A stretch of DNA of 49,536 bases, taken from the IMG/VR virus record IMGVR_UViG_3300034092_003812, positions 1 to 49,536 of that record. One strand, given 5' to 3'. The notes below the pieces were generated by a model. That model worked only from the letters and a program-made list of their open reading frames with translations, made no database searches and was not told where the DNA came from. This stretch comes from a virus. The position numbers and the translations under genes are program-made. Below are positions 7,562 through 14,711 of this stretch, in pieces; position 1 is the stretch's first letter, and each line of letters starts with the position of its first letter.

Positions 7562-7689
7562 TAAATAAAAGATTTCGGGTCTTGCAGGGTTTCTGATAGA
7601 TAATTTGTTTACGTTCTGATTACTCCAAACCCTTTTTCATCATTTTAACACCATCATCTATTACAGCTTCACTATCTTTTACTTTTGTT
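7562..7689 (-). pseudogene. Spacer with possible remnant of a protein gene
   Basis: Between tRNA-Arg and tRNA-Tyr one frame (about 7685 down to 7621) reads VKDSEAVIDDGVKMMKKGLE then stop, which looks like the tail of a real protein but has no start of its own; the upstream part would run into tRNA-Tyr. It may be the end of a gene broken by the tRNA cluster, or chance. Confidence 0.25.
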
Positions 7690-7769
<80 letters not shown>

Positions 7770-7775
7770 AATTTG

Positions 7776-7852
7776 TTGGGATTGAGGAATCGAACCTCGG
7801 AGGGGAGCTACCCAATATGGCTCATGAGACCATCTCTGTACCACCATCCCAA
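7776..7852 (-). tRNA. Atypical tRNA with CAT anticodon
   Basis: Perfect acceptor TTGGGAT/ATCCCAA. Anticodon arm ATGGT-CTCATGA-GCCAT gives CAT. Two features are odd: the D region (GGTGGTACAGAG) cannot form a normal D-stem, and the variable region holds a GGG-TAGCT-CCC hairpin, giving a class II-like shape not expected for Met or Ile. It could be an Ile2 (lysidine) tRNA, a decayed Met tRNA, or a decoy. Confidence 0.6.
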
Positions 7853-7857
7853 TGTTG

Positions 7858-7933
7858 TGCACCTTGATGGATTCGAACCACCGACATCTACCGTGTAAAA
7901 GTAGCGCTCTAAACCAACTGAGCTAAAGGTGCA
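7858..7933 (-). tRNA. tRNA-Val(TAC)
   Basis: Acceptor TGCACCT/AGGTGCA, anticodon arm CTACT-TTTACAC-GGTAG (TAC), T-arm GGTGGTTCGAATCCATC. Confidence 0.93.
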
Positions 7934-7953
7934 AATAACGTCGATTCTATTGT

Positions 7954-8074
7954 AGTCAGGACAGGATTCGAACCTGTAATGTTGTGCTCCTATAACACTT
8001 GTATCTATGTAGTTTTGCATCCTACTCGCAAACACACTCTCAGATAATAGCGTCTACCATTCCGCCACCTGACT
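7954..8074 (-). ncRNA. tRNA-like element 1, variable core
   Basis: Ends are identical to the family: acceptor AGTCAGG/CCTGACT, Leu-type D-arm TGGCGGAATGGTAGACGC, T-arm ACAGGTTCGAATCCTGT. The roughly 70 nt between the arms have no 5-7-5 anticodon arm; they can form TTTGC-9 nt-GCAAA. The stop codon of the 8054-8236 gene lies inside its 5' arm. Confidence 0.75.
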
Positions 8075-8236
8075 ATATTGTTTATATACATGAACGCTAC
8101 TACCATTAATTCTATACAATATTTGAAAATACATTGGATTTGTTAGTAACCAAATATTTATTTCATCTTCATTTTTAAATTCAGCAGTAGTATTCCAATT
8201 TTTATCAATAGCCCATATTTCAATTAAATTTTTCAT
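8054..8236 (-). CDS. Small protein ending inside a tRNA-like element
   Basis: 60 residues with a protein-like composition (NLIEIWAIDKNWNTTAEF...). The last six residues (SQVAEW) are encoded by the conserved 5' arm of tRNA-like element 1, so the element either captured the stop codon or truncated the gene. Not recognised. Confidence 0.55.
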   Translation of the reverse strand: MKNLIEIWAIDKNWNTTAEFKNEDEINIWLLTNPMYFQILYRINGSSVHVYKQYSQVAEW

Positions 8237-8272
8237 ATTCTTTTTATTTTGTTGTTTTAATTTATTTTTTGT

Positions 8273-8398
8273 AGTCAGGACAGGATTCGAACCTGTTACC
8301 TATACGTTACGAATATATAGGTTCTACTATGATGGGCGCCTGTAAAGGTCATAAAAATAACCATCATGAGTAAGCATTGCCAATTCTGCCACCTGACT
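8273..8398 (-). ncRNA. tRNA-like element 2, variable core
   Basis: Family acceptor and T-arm; D region TGGCAGAATTGGCAATGC. The core forms two strong hairpins: TACT(C)ATGATGG with CCATCATAGTA around a 25-nt loop, where an anticodon arm would be, and CCTATA-11 nt-TATAGG, where a class II variable arm would be. Confidence 0.75.
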
Positions 8399-8616
8399 GT
8401 TTCCCCACCCTGAGATTCCAAGTGAGTAGATATATCGGTTTTCTTCCTTTCAATAAACCTGCGGGTCATCCCTCTTAAAATTAGTCAACACTACTGGGAG
8501 GAGGTGTGCGGTTCTCCTTTATTCCCATGATGTCCCACTCGCGCCGTAGACATTCTGCGAACCTATTGTTAAATGAGTCTTAGGTTAAAGACTGCTGAGT
8601 ATCTCTTACTCATTGA
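8399..8616. other. Gene-free spacer between tRNA-like element 2 and tRNA-Thr
   Basis: 218 nt with more GC than the surroundings. No ORF longer than about 20 codons starts here. A short GGAG...CTCC pairing near 8500-8530 (minus strand) hints at structure, but no RNA family was recognised. Confidence 0.4.
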
Positions 8617-8690
8617 GCCCCCTGTAGGAATCGAACCCACGACCTACTGAGTACAAATCAGTTGCTCTAAGCCAGCTGAGCTAAGGGGGC
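8617..8690 (-). tRNA. tRNA-Thr(TGT)
   Basis: Acceptor GCCCCCT/AGGGGGC, anticodon arm ACTGA-TTTGTAC-TCAGT (TGT), T-arm GTGGGTTCGATTCCTAC. Confidence 0.94.
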
Positions 8691-8842
8691 AAATGATAGA
8701 GCTTTGTATGAAAAAACACAGCCACCTACTCTATCTGGCGGGAGTCTTTTTATGTGTACTGGTCACAACCCACAGGACCATTCGTGAGACTTGCTTCCTC
8801 CAATGGTTGTTATCGTCCTAGTGCAAGTTCAGATAACTGCTG

Positions 8843-8921
8843 TACCGATGGTAGGACTCGAACCTACACGCATAAGCACCAGTTCCTAAAACTGGCGTGT
8901 CTACCATTTCACCACATCGGC
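8843..8921 (-). tRNA. tRNA-Leu(TAG)
   Basis: Class II: acceptor GCCGATG/CATCGGT, D-arm TGGTGAAATGGTAGACACG, anticodon arm CCAGT-TTTAGGA-ACTGG (TAG), short variable arm, T-arm GTAGGTTCGAGTCCTAC. Upstream, 8691-8842 holds no gene; a GTTATC...GATAAC pairing is present on the minus strand just after the tRNA. Confidence 0.94.
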
Positions 8922-9008
8922 ATAATGCGTGATATGGACTTTTACCATCTTTACTGCACCGTATCACGCATCTGGAGGTGCAAGGTTTTCTGTTTGATCA
9001 GAACTTGT

Positions 9009-9080
9009 GATCCCGGTGAGACTCGAACTCACGGCCCGTACATTAAAAGTGTACTGCTCTACCAACTGAGCTACGAGATC
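9009..9080 (-). tRNA. tRNA-Lys(TTT)
   Basis: Acceptor GATCTCG/CGGGATC, anticodon arm TACA-CTTTTAA-TGTA (TTT), T-arm GTGAGTTCGAGTCTCAC. Confidence 0.94.
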
Positions 9081-9086
9081 AATTGC

Positions 9087-9159
9087 GGTCCGGACGGGAC
9101 TCGAACCCGCGACCCCATGCGTGACAGGCATGTATTCTAACCAACTGAACTACCGGACC
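9087..9159 (-). tRNA. tRNA-Asp(GTC)
   Basis: Acceptor GGTCCGG/CCGGACC, anticodon arm CATGC-CTGTCAC-GCATG (GTC), T-arm GCGGGTTCGAGTCCCGT. Confidence 0.95.
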
Positions 9160-9167
9160 ATTTTTGT

Positions 9168-9252
9168 ACCGAGGACGGGAATCGAACCCGTACGAACATC
9201 ACTGCCCACAGGATTTTAAGTCCTGCGTGTCTACCAATTCCACCACCTCGGC
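9168..9252 (-). tRNA. tRNA-Leu(TAA)
   Basis: Class II and fully canonical: acceptor GCCGAGG/CCTCGGT, D-arm TGGTGGAATTGGTAGACACG, anticodon arm CAGGA-CTTAAAA-TCCTG (TAA), variable arm, T-arm ACGGGTTCGATTCCCGT. It is the closest relative in the window to the 5' arm of the tRNA-like family. Confidence 0.95.
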
Positions 9253-9319
9253 TAAATTAAGATTTTAAAAACTCATCCTCGTAAGGGTAAAGAAACTCCA
9301 TCTTATTTGTTTTTTGCGC

Positions 9320-9422
9320 AGTCAGGACAGGATTCGAACCTGTACGTCTCTTATTTTTAAGTTGATTACTGAGACTACTCAACTAAAGCTATAATAGCGT
9401 CTACCAATTCCGCCACCTGACT
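9320..9422 (-). ncRNA. tRNA-like element 3, variable core
   Basis: Family acceptor AGTCAGG/CCTGACT, D-arm TGGCGGAATTGGTAGACGC and T-arm intact. Instead of an anticodon arm the core forms AGTTGA-13 nt-TCAACT, or alternatively TTGAG-TAGT-CTCAG. A GCCTG-GAAAGA-CAGGC hairpin lies just 5' of it (minus strand, near 9425-9445). Confidence 0.75.
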
Positions 9423-9492
9423 ATGTGCCTGTCTTTCCAGGCTGTCATTAGTTTAGTTGTTTTACTCAAACAACCGACATCACTAAAAGTGT

Positions 9493-9563
9493 AGCCCGTA
9501 CGAGAATCGAACTCGTGTTTCCAGAATGAAAATCTGGCGTCCTAACCCCTAGACGAACGGGCC
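9493..9563 (-). tRNA. tRNA-Glu(TTC)
   Basis: Acceptor GGCCCGT/ACGGGCT, anticodon arm CCAGA-TTTTCAT-TCTGG (TTC), T-arm ACGAGTTCGATTCTCGT. Confidence 0.93.
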
Positions 9564-9616
9564 TTTTTGGCAATTTCAATATGTCAAAGATCATATACTC
9601 CATAAGGGAGCATCGT

Positions 9617-9688
9617 TGCGGGGGTCGGACTCGAACCGACGGCCTTCAGCTTATGAGGCTGACGAGCTACCTACTGCTCTACCCCGCA
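9617..9688 (-). tRNA. tRNA-fMet(CAT), initiator
   Basis: The D-arm and anticodon region AGAGCAGTAGGTAGCTCGTC then AGC-CTCATAA-GCT match bacterial initiator tRNA. Acceptor TGCGGGG/CCCCGCA; the first pair is T-A, a weak pair where bacterial initiators usually have C-A. T-arm GTCGGTTCGAGTCCGAC. Confidence 0.9.
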
Positions 9689-9696
9689 ATATTTGT

Positions 9697-9834
9697 AGTC
9701 AGGACAGGATTCGAACCTGTACCAAGGGCTGATTCCCCTATCAGTTACACAAGGTAATTACTCCTTGCTTTACCTGCCATGTAACACTTTGTGGCCACTC
9801 CATGTTACCAAAGGTCTCCTATGACCACCTGACT
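9697..9834 (-). ncRNA. tRNA-like element 4, variable core
   Basis: Acceptor and T-arm are those of the family, but the D region is different (GGTC-ATAGGA-GACC hairpin). The 100-nt core can form GTAACA...TGTTAC, CAAGG-8 nt-CCTTG and CTGAT-6 nt-ATCAG, a multi-hairpin layout unlike any tRNA and closer to a miniature tmRNA-type insertion. Confidence 0.7.
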
Positions 9835-9854
9835 ATATTTAAAGAACCTTTAGC

Positions 9855-9886
9855 TAAATATACGAATAAATCTCTAGATAGCCAAA
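9855..9886 (-). promoter_or_regulatory. Early promoter for the left tRNA cluster
   Basis: Minus strand TTTGGCTATC, 20 nt spacer, TATATTTA. It reads toward tRNA-like element 4, tRNA-fMet, Glu, Leu and onward, separating them from tRNA-Arg(TCT). Confidence 0.65.
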
Positions 9887-9895
9887 CTTTCTTGT

Positions 9896-9968
9896 ACACC
9901 CATCAAGATTCGAACTTGAGACCTACTGCTTAGAAGGCAGTTGCTCTATCCAGCTGAGCTATGGGTGC
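9896..9968 (-). tRNA. tRNA-Arg(TCT)
   Basis: Acceptor GCACCCA/TGGGTGT, anticodon arm CTGC-CTTCTAA-GCAG (TCT), T-arm TCAAGTTCGAATCTTGA. It has its own upstream promoter at 10005-10036. Confidence 0.94.
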
Positions 9969-10004
9969 AAATATTTTAATATTTCAATGAACTAAATGAA
10001 CGTG

Positions 10005-10036
10005 TAAATATACGAATAATATTTTAGAAAGCCAAA
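10005..10036 (-). promoter_or_regulatory. Early promoter for tRNA-Arg(TCT)
   Basis: Minus strand TTTGGCTTTC, 20 nt, TATATTTA; overlaps the end of the 10038-10310 gene region. Confidence 0.65.
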
Positions 10037-10037
10037 C

Positions 10038-10310
10038 TTATTTTATCAAACTTTCTCTAATATTTTGAGAGATTTCATTAAATGAATACTCTCGGTCAGG
10101 ATATACAGTGCGGAATTTTGGTGTGGTGTTGATGATATCCTCTCCATCAACTGGCTTTCCGATTAAAAAATCGCGCACTTTAGCCATAATACCAGTAGGT
10201 GGATTTTTTCTAGCCATCCATTGGTTGTACTGGTAATCGTAATCTTCCCAAGAGGACTGATACCGGCTTGAAATTAGTTGTTCGCTGTAATGCTCCTTTA
10301 ACTTGCTCAT
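10038..10310 (-). CDS. Small early protein, unknown
   Basis: 90 residues, charged, with several Tyr/Trp (RYQSSWEDYDYQYNQWMARK). No family recognised. It follows a full early promoter-leader module at 10331-10362 and ends where the promoter of tRNA-Arg begins. Confidence 0.75.
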   Translation of the reverse strand: MSKLKEHYSEQLISSRYQSSWEDYDYQYNQWMARKNPPTGIMAKVRDFLIGKPVDGEDIINTTPKFRTVYPDREYSFNEISQNIRESLIK

Positions 10311-10330
10311 AACTTATTTTTATTTATACA

Positions 10331-10362
10331 TAAATATACGAATAATATCTTGGGGAGCCAAA
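10331..10362 (-). promoter_or_regulatory. Early promoter, sharing bases with a terminator
   Basis: Minus strand TTTGGCTCCC, 20 nt, TATATTTA. The TTTG box is the end of the T-run of the terminator at 10360-10388. Confidence 0.7.
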
Positions 10363-10388
10363 AAAAGCCGATCAAATCTGACCGGCTT
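10360..10388 (-). terminator. Rho-independent terminator
   Basis: Minus strand AAGCCGGTC-AGATTT-GATCGGCTT followed by seven T. It ends the transcript of the 10411-10761 gene. Confidence 0.8.
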
Positions 10389-10410
10389 CTTATAAAGTAT
10401 ATAAATATCT

Positions 10411-10761
10411 TTACTTGATTACACCGGCTAAAACTTTCATTCTATACCATGTCTCGTCAATATTTTCCTTTTCTTCTCTTTTAGAATTAAAAGTACCTTC
10501 TTTTAAATACTTTGATCTGTATATGAAATCTTTTTGTGCTTCAGCAGATGTAGCAAATCCATTTGGCCATTTTTCGACTTTGCCTGATTTAAATGTGAAA
10601 GTCCAGTAATATTTACCGTCTTTTGCTTGTTCAACCTTTAAAATACCACCACTTTCACTAAGATCTTCGGTTACTTTACCTAAACCAAAGATCTCATTTT
10701 GAGTATTAAGTTCCTCCTTAATAATCTGGCTAATATATTTTCTTAATTTATTTTGACCCAT
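10411..10761 (-). CDS. Late protein with leader-like N-terminus, unknown
   Basis: 116 residues. The N-terminus (LRKYISQIIKEELNTQNEIF) resembles the leader of the 19.9-21.8 kb array. Residues 35-95 form a compact beta-alpha unit (GKYYWTFTFKSGKVEKWPNG, then FATSAEAQKDFIYRSKYL). It lies between a late-type promoter and a terminator, so it is a single-gene late transcript. It could be a packaged internal protein. Confidence 0.75.
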   Translation of the reverse strand: MGQNKLRKYISQIIKEELNTQNEIFGLGKVTEDLSESGGILKVEQAKDGKYYWTFTFKSGKVEKWPNGFATSAEAQKDFIYRSKYLKEGTFNSKREEKENIDETWYRMKVLAGVIK

Positions 10762-10785
10762 AGTGTTTTATTATATGTATGTATG
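10762..10785 (-). promoter_or_regulatory. Late-type promoter motif
   Basis: Minus strand CATACATATAATAAAACAC just before the ATG at 10761. Confidence 0.5.
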
Positions 10786-10801
10786 AAAAAAATTAAAGTC
10801 G

Positions 10802-11174
10802 TGGACCTGGTGGGACTCGAACCCAACGTATCCCTCAGTTTGCGCTAAGTACTCATTCACAGGCTTATTCTGTTTTTCTAAACAGACAAAATATCAAGTT
10901 TGTATGGCTACTCTCACTTGCAATCGGTAGGCGATTTGTTTAAGGTACAAAGTTCAAAAACCGGGTCATTCACTTCTTTTTGATCCCCATGAGTGATACG
11001 GGAGCGATTAAGCAGCTACTGCAAAATCCGCACCTACGAAAGCTAAAGCGTCCTCGTAAGTAAAAGTAGAAGTGTTGCCATTTACGACAGTTGATAGGTG
11101 ATTTAAGTCTTTCCATCTAAGACTGCCTGCATCATATCAAAGAACATACCTGCGGATCAATTCCAGTCAGGCCC
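10802..11174 (-). ncRNA. ssrA: Phage tmRNA
   Basis: The 5' end GGGCCTGACTGGAATTGATC and 3' end GGGTTCGAGTCCCACCAGGTCC pair as the tRNA-like domain (GGGCCTG/CAGGTCC) and keep the G3-U70 wobble that directs alanine charging. About 120 nt in, a tag frame opens after TCGTAAAT at GGC: it reads GNTSTFTYEDAL then AFVGADFAVAA and stops at TAA. The AVAA end is the classical ClpXP degron. The tag is about 23 residues, longer than the usual 8-12. The CCA is not encoded. tmRNA with SmpB frees stalled ribosomes; a phage copy could keep late translation running or tag products differently from the host. A late-type promoter element precedes it. Confidence 0.92.
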
Positions 11175-11197
11175 ATATATTATACATATGTTATATG
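11175..11197 (-). promoter_or_regulatory. Late-type promoter motif for the tmRNA
   Basis: Minus strand ACATATGTATAATATAT directly in front of the GGG of the tmRNA. It overlaps the end of the 11191-11667 gene. Confidence 0.45.
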
Positions 11198-11667
11198 TTA
11201 CCTAGGTATCTTTGACCTAGATTTTCTATAACTTGTTTAGCGTGATCAAAAGATACTCTAAAGAATTCTCTATTATCATTTATCCTATACTCATTGAGGT
11301 GTTGATGTACTTCTTGTTCGAGTAAATCACCTCTAAAGCATTTAAAGTACCACTCAACCTGGAATGGCGTAGGTGTGTTAGTCCCGGATGATAGTTGTTT
11401 AGCTCGTTGTTCAGGCGTTTTAGACGTGTATCCTATCTTATACTGACCTGGGATTGAGTCATTAGAAAATATATAAACATATGTATCTCCTTCACCTTGT
11501 TGGGATATAACAGTTTTTTTTCTAGAGAAATATTTTACCTCTTCCCAACCTTGATCAGCAGGATAATCTGGATCTTGGGATGGGTAGAGGAAAAAATACC
11601 TAGCCTCATAGATGTCGGAGGCCAGAACATATTGTTCGGCCTCCTCCATTTTAATTTTCTTCATCAT
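11191..11667 (-). CDS. GIY-YIG family protein (T5orf172/MUG113 type)
   Basis: 158 residues. Residues 61-135 hold the domain: TYVYIFSND (the GIY-like strand), then YKIGYTSKTPEQRAKQLSSG with the conserved Tyr, Arg and Ser/Thr, and a later EVHQHLNEYRINDNREFFRV with the Glu/Asn positions. This is the T5orf172/MUG113 branch of GIY-YIG nuclease-like proteins, common in phages. The N-terminal 60 residues are extra. It overlaps the DUF932 gene by 4 nt. Nuclease activity is plausible but untested. Confidence 0.8.
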   Translation of the reverse strand: MMKKIKMEEAEQYVLASDIYEARYFFLYPSQDPDYPADQGWEEVKYFSRKKTVISQQGEGDTYVYIFSNDSIPGQYKIGYTSKTPEQRAKQLSSGTNTPTPFQVEWYFKCFRGDLLEQEVHQHLNEYRINDNREFFRVSFDHAKQVIENLGQRYLGNI

Positions 11668-12449
11668 GCTTCAATTAATTCAAGTGCTGTTTGGAACATA
11701 CCTTGATTCAAATTAACATCTTGATTAAAGTTTTTAATTCTACGAGCTTTACGTGATTTGTTATTATAGATATAATTAAAATCACCATCAATAATGCGTT
11801 CTTGAATACGATTGAAAACAGTCCATAAATCATTGCTTTCATCTTCTTTCCGAACTGGCTCTAGAATTTGATTAATATCAAATGCCATTTGTTGGGTTGA
11901 TTCACCAAACCTAACATTAAGCATATCTTGAGCTAACTTGACCATTTGGTCTTGTTCCAATTCAATTTCTTTCATCTTATTCATTGACTCAACAGTCAAT
12001 GGTAAATGATCAACAATTGATTGAATAGTTTGTTGTAACTCCTCAAAATTGTAACCCATGTGACGAACTTTCACATTGTTAAATTCTTGAGTGGCAATAA
12101 CCAAACCATTGGAACATACTAAACGATACAAACCAACTCGGAACTGGAATGATGAAGATCCGTCATGAGAATTAGTCATCAAAATTTGTGGATAAACATC
12201 ATCTCCATTCTCACCATTAATAGCAATATTTGGGTTTTGAAATTTAACCATGTGTTTTTGATATCCAATACCCTTACGTGACCTCATTTCAGTAACTGAA
12301 ACTACATCCCATCCTAAAGTTTCCATATCCTCAATCACTCGTGTGGTTGGGATAAAGGTGTACTTGTCAGACATGCTGTGGTGAGGCTTTTGTGTGAAAA
12401 CACTTGGAGCTGCTTTTTGGATTTGTTCTTTTGTCATTTTGGTTTTCAT
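11664..12449 (-). CDS. DUF932 family phage/plasmid protein
   Basis: 261 residues. The diagnostic core is FQFRVGLYRLVCSNGLVIAT with the downstream KVRHMGYNFEEL, as in the DUF932 family of phage and plasmid proteins of unknown role, often near DNA metabolism genes. Preceded by a promoter-leader module (AAACAGTTATG). Length is close to the family's usual size. Confidence 0.8.
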   Translation of the reverse strand: MKTKMTKEQIQKAAPSVFTQKPHHSMSDKYTFIPTTRVIEDMETLGWDVVSVTEMRSRKGIGYQKHMVKFQNPNIAINGENGDDVYPQILMTNSHDGSSSFQFRVGLYRLVCSNGLVIATQEFNNVKVRHMGYNFEELQQTIQSIVDHLPLTVESMNKMKEIELEQDQMVKLAQDMLNVRFGESTQQMAFDINQILEPVRKEDESNDLWTVFNRIQERIIDGDFNYIYNNKSRKARRIKNFNQDVNLNQGMFQTALELIEA

Positions 12450-12483
12450 AACTGTTTGTTTTTATGTGTTTTAAAATTATACC

Positions 12484-12515
12484 TAAATATACGAATGATA
12501 TCTCCGGTAGCCAAA
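12484..12515 (-). promoter_or_regulatory. Early promoter
   Basis: Minus strand TTTGGCTACC, 20 nt, TATATTTA; drives the DUF932 and GIY-YIG genes. Confidence 0.75.
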
Positions 12516-12520
12516 CTTTC

Positions 12521-12766
12521 TTAAATAAAATAGTTAGAAAGGTAATATCCTGTCAGAGTACCAATAGAGGCCCCAGTAGCATAGATAATTCTATCCGTTA
12601 GGGAACCAAACGCTATTTTTTTAACATTAAATGTCCATATAATGGATATTGAAAATCCTGTCAAGACCATAGCTAATACATGATGGTATGTGATAAATAT
12701 AACATTCATTGATACCAACATAACCTGTATTAGGGCGGTTAAAAATAAATAGATTCTAGTTTTCAT
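12521..12766 (-). CDS. Small integral membrane protein
   Basis: 81 residues with three hydrophobic segments (about 5-25, 29-46, 57-78). It overlaps the dNMP kinase gene by 11 nt. It may alter the host inner membrane; no family recognised. Confidence 0.75.
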   Translation of the reverse strand: MKTRIYLFLTALIQVMLVSMNVIFITYHHVLAMVLTGFSISIIWTFNVKKIAFGSLTDRIIYATGASIGTLTGYYLSNYFI

Positions 12767-13304
12767 AGTATATTTGTCTTACTTTTTGTACTAGATCATA
12801 CCGAGTACCATCATTGTGGATGATATGATCCCACTTATTAAAATTATCCAAGGCTGTTTCTGAATAATGATTCATCCCAACAACTCCAGGTCTTACTACT
12901 TTAATTACCATTCCATTATGATCTCGGATAGCTTGTAGTTCGTTTGGAAATCTCAAATCAGTGATGATCCATCTGTTATTATGATCATAATCAGAGAATA
13001 GAGCATTAACCCAAACATTGGGATGAAGATTGTCTCGCATTGCCTCTGTACCTATCCTCTGTAGCATTTCTCGGATAGTCATATGACCCCATTCTTTGCC
13101 TAAGTTCTTGCTCTTGTGTTCTTGAGACTCAAATACTTCAGGTTTTAAACCAGTTAGTAGCGAGGCTATTTGTTTTAATGTACCTGCGAACTTTTTAATT
13201 TCCCAATTCTCTTTTTCAAGTTTACCAAACGCTTGTATAGCCTCACCTACAGTATCTTTTCCTGAGCCAGCTAGTCCTGCAATTCCAATAATTTTAGTTT
13301 TCAT
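12756..13304 (-). CDS. Deoxynucleoside monophosphate kinase
   Basis: 182 residues. P-loop GLAGSGKDT at residues 10-18, then a REMLQRIGTEAMRDNLHPNVW segment and ITDLRFPNELQAI, as in T4 gene 1-type dNMP kinases, which phosphorylate dNMPs to dNDPs in the phage DNA precursor pathway. Length matches small members of the family. It works with thymidylate synthase encoded further right. Overlaps both neighbours by about 11 nt. Confidence 0.85.
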   Translation of the reverse strand: MKTKIIGIAGLAGSGKDTVGEAIQAFGKLEKENWEIKKFAGTLKQIASLLTGLKPEVFESQEHKSKNLGKEWGHMTIREMLQRIGTEAMRDNLHPNVWVNALFSDYDHNNRWIITDLRFPNELQAIRDHNGMVIKVVRPGVVGMNHYSETALDNFNKWDHIIHNDGTRYDLVQKVRQIYYEN

Positions 13305-13923
13305 TTTCTTCTTTTTTATCTATAAGGTCATCGAGATATTTAGCTAACTCTTTGTTTGTCCAATATGGTTTATCAAAAGCAGGATTGTATTTATAAATCT
13401 TCTCAAGTAGGTCTTCTCTTTGACCTCTTGTATAATACATGTCTTGAATATCATCTGCTAAATCAGACATTTGCTTATCCCCAGCAATACTAATACGTAA
13501 ATCATACCATTCCCATTTAGTTTTGTAATCATACATCATAATACCTTTTGTTAGCGTACGATGAAGATTATGTAATTTCATGTTTCTCACTCTAACAATA
13601 GAATTATCATTGCCAAACAAATGTAAGAACCTCAAAAACCATCTTGGACACCATTTAGGCTTAGCTCTGTAATCCATAAAGATTACTAGTGGCTCCATAG
13701 CTTTAAATATCTCACCATCTTCATTCCATGGTATAGCACCTAGATACCTATACTTTTCGTAAAAAGATTTAGGAAAAAATACTGATCTCAAATCATCCAA
13801 GGTAATATCCTTGGTATGAGTAATACCCTTTCTTCTACCTTTCCAAAATAAAAGAGATTCTAAGAAATCTAACACCTTAACTTTTAAAGGTCTGTTGTCT
13901 TTTAACTCAAATTTGCTACTCAT
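13294..13923 (-). CDS. Unknown phage protein, Trp/Tyr-rich
   Basis: 209 residues. Central part WCPRWFLRFLHLFGNDNSIV then VRVRNMKLHNLHRTLTKG, and an acidic helical C-terminus. No known motif was seen. It is the third gene of a co-transcribed run with the YD-repeat-like gene and dNMP kinase. Confidence 0.75.
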   Translation of the reverse strand: MSSKFELKDNRPLKVKVLDFLESLLFWKGRRKGITHTKDITLDDLRSVFFPKSFYEKYRYLGAIPWNEDGEIFKAMEPLVIFMDYRAKPKWCPRWFLRFLHLFGNDNSIVRVRNMKLHNLHRTLTKGIMMYDYKTKWEWYDLRISIAGDKQMSDLADDIQDMYYTRGQREDLLEKIYKYNPAFDKPYWTNKELAKYLDDLIDKKEENEN

Positions 13924-13927
13924 AGTT

Positions 13928-14233
13928 TTAATAGTTTATAAGTTTATATTTCACTCCATTAATTTCTATTACCATATCTTCACAAGGTTTAGACCTTTTG
14001 TCTTCGATTTCACCTCTTGAATTTTCAAAGTATATTAGATTGCCATTGGTATCGTATTCTTTTTTAGACCAATAGCCGCTTGAATTTTCAAGATAGATTA
14101 CATTACCTTCAGAGTCATGTTCAAATTTAGCCCAACGCTTATCTGACTCTTCAAAATAAATAATCCTACCTTTAGAATCCTTAATTCTAAAAGGAAACTC
14201 TGTTATGTTTAGCTGTTCTGCGATTGTTTTCAT
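13928..14233 (-). CDS. YD-repeat-like small protein (paralogue 1)
   Basis: 101 residues. Residues 18-78 are three copies of a 20-residue unit (x-YFE-x-S-x-G-x-W-x-K-x-E-[HY]-D) that resembles the YD/MORN-type beta repeats. The N-terminus MKTIAEQLN and C-terminus VIEINGVKYKLINY are shared with the 36748-37056 gene, so the two are paralogues. Role unknown, possibly a binding module. It overlaps the next gene by 4 nt. Confidence 0.75.
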   Translation of the reverse strand: MKTIAEQLNITEFPFRIKDSKGRIIYFEESDKRWAKFEHDSEGNVIYLENSSGYWSKKEYDTNGNLIYFENSRGEIEDKRSKPCEDMVIEINGVKYKLINY

Positions 14234-14661
14234 AATGTTCTTGTTTTGTATATGTTAGTTAGGTATCTTAAATTTTTTCTTGATTCAAGTGTTACAAACT
14301 CAAAATATGATACTAAATATTTAGCCATTTCATTGTCATATTCTTGTTCACTTATAGCCTCAGGTATTATACCTAATTCTTTAGCTAATGCCTTGCCTCT
14401 AGCCCAAGCATCATATTCCTGAATAACAATGAAGGCCTTATTTCTATCCTTAGAATCTATATCACTCAGGCTACTAATTTCCTGTACTATATGACCATAT
14501 TCATGGAGCAAACTTGTAAGTTTGATTATGGGTTTAGAACGTTTAACATAACCTACCTCTTTCCATACTGGGTTCATGTAGTATTCTCTAGATGAAACTA
14601 GTTTATAACCCTGGTACTCAATATGGGATTTAACTAAAGTAAGAGCGTTGTCTATATGCAT
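14230..14661 (-). CDS. Zincin-like metallopeptidase
   Basis: 143 residues with an HEYGH motif (HEXXH) at residues 53-57 and QEYDAWARG near 81-89, where Glu82 can be the third zinc ligand. No signal peptide, so it would act in the cytoplasm or be packaged. Small phage zincins of this type (IrrE/ImmA-like or SprT-like) are known, but the subfamily cannot be fixed. It starts 17 nt after the promoter at 14678-14709. Confidence 0.7.
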   Translation of the reverse strand: MHIDNALTLVKSHIEYQGYKLVSSREYYMNPVWKEVGYVKRSKPIIKLTSLLHEYGHIVQEISSLSDIDSKDRNKAFIVIQEYDAWARGKALAKELGIIPEAISEQEYDNEMAKYLVSYFEFVTLESRKNLRYLTNIYKTRTL

Positions 14662-14677
14662 AACCTATTTTTCTCAT

Positions 14678-14709
14678 ATAAATATATGAATAATACCTCA
14701 GGTAGCCAA
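14678..14709 (-). promoter_or_regulatory. Early promoter
   Basis: Minus strand TTTGGCTACC, 20 nt, TATATTCA/TATATTTA; drives 14661-12521. Confidence 0.7.
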
Positions 14710-14711
14710 AC

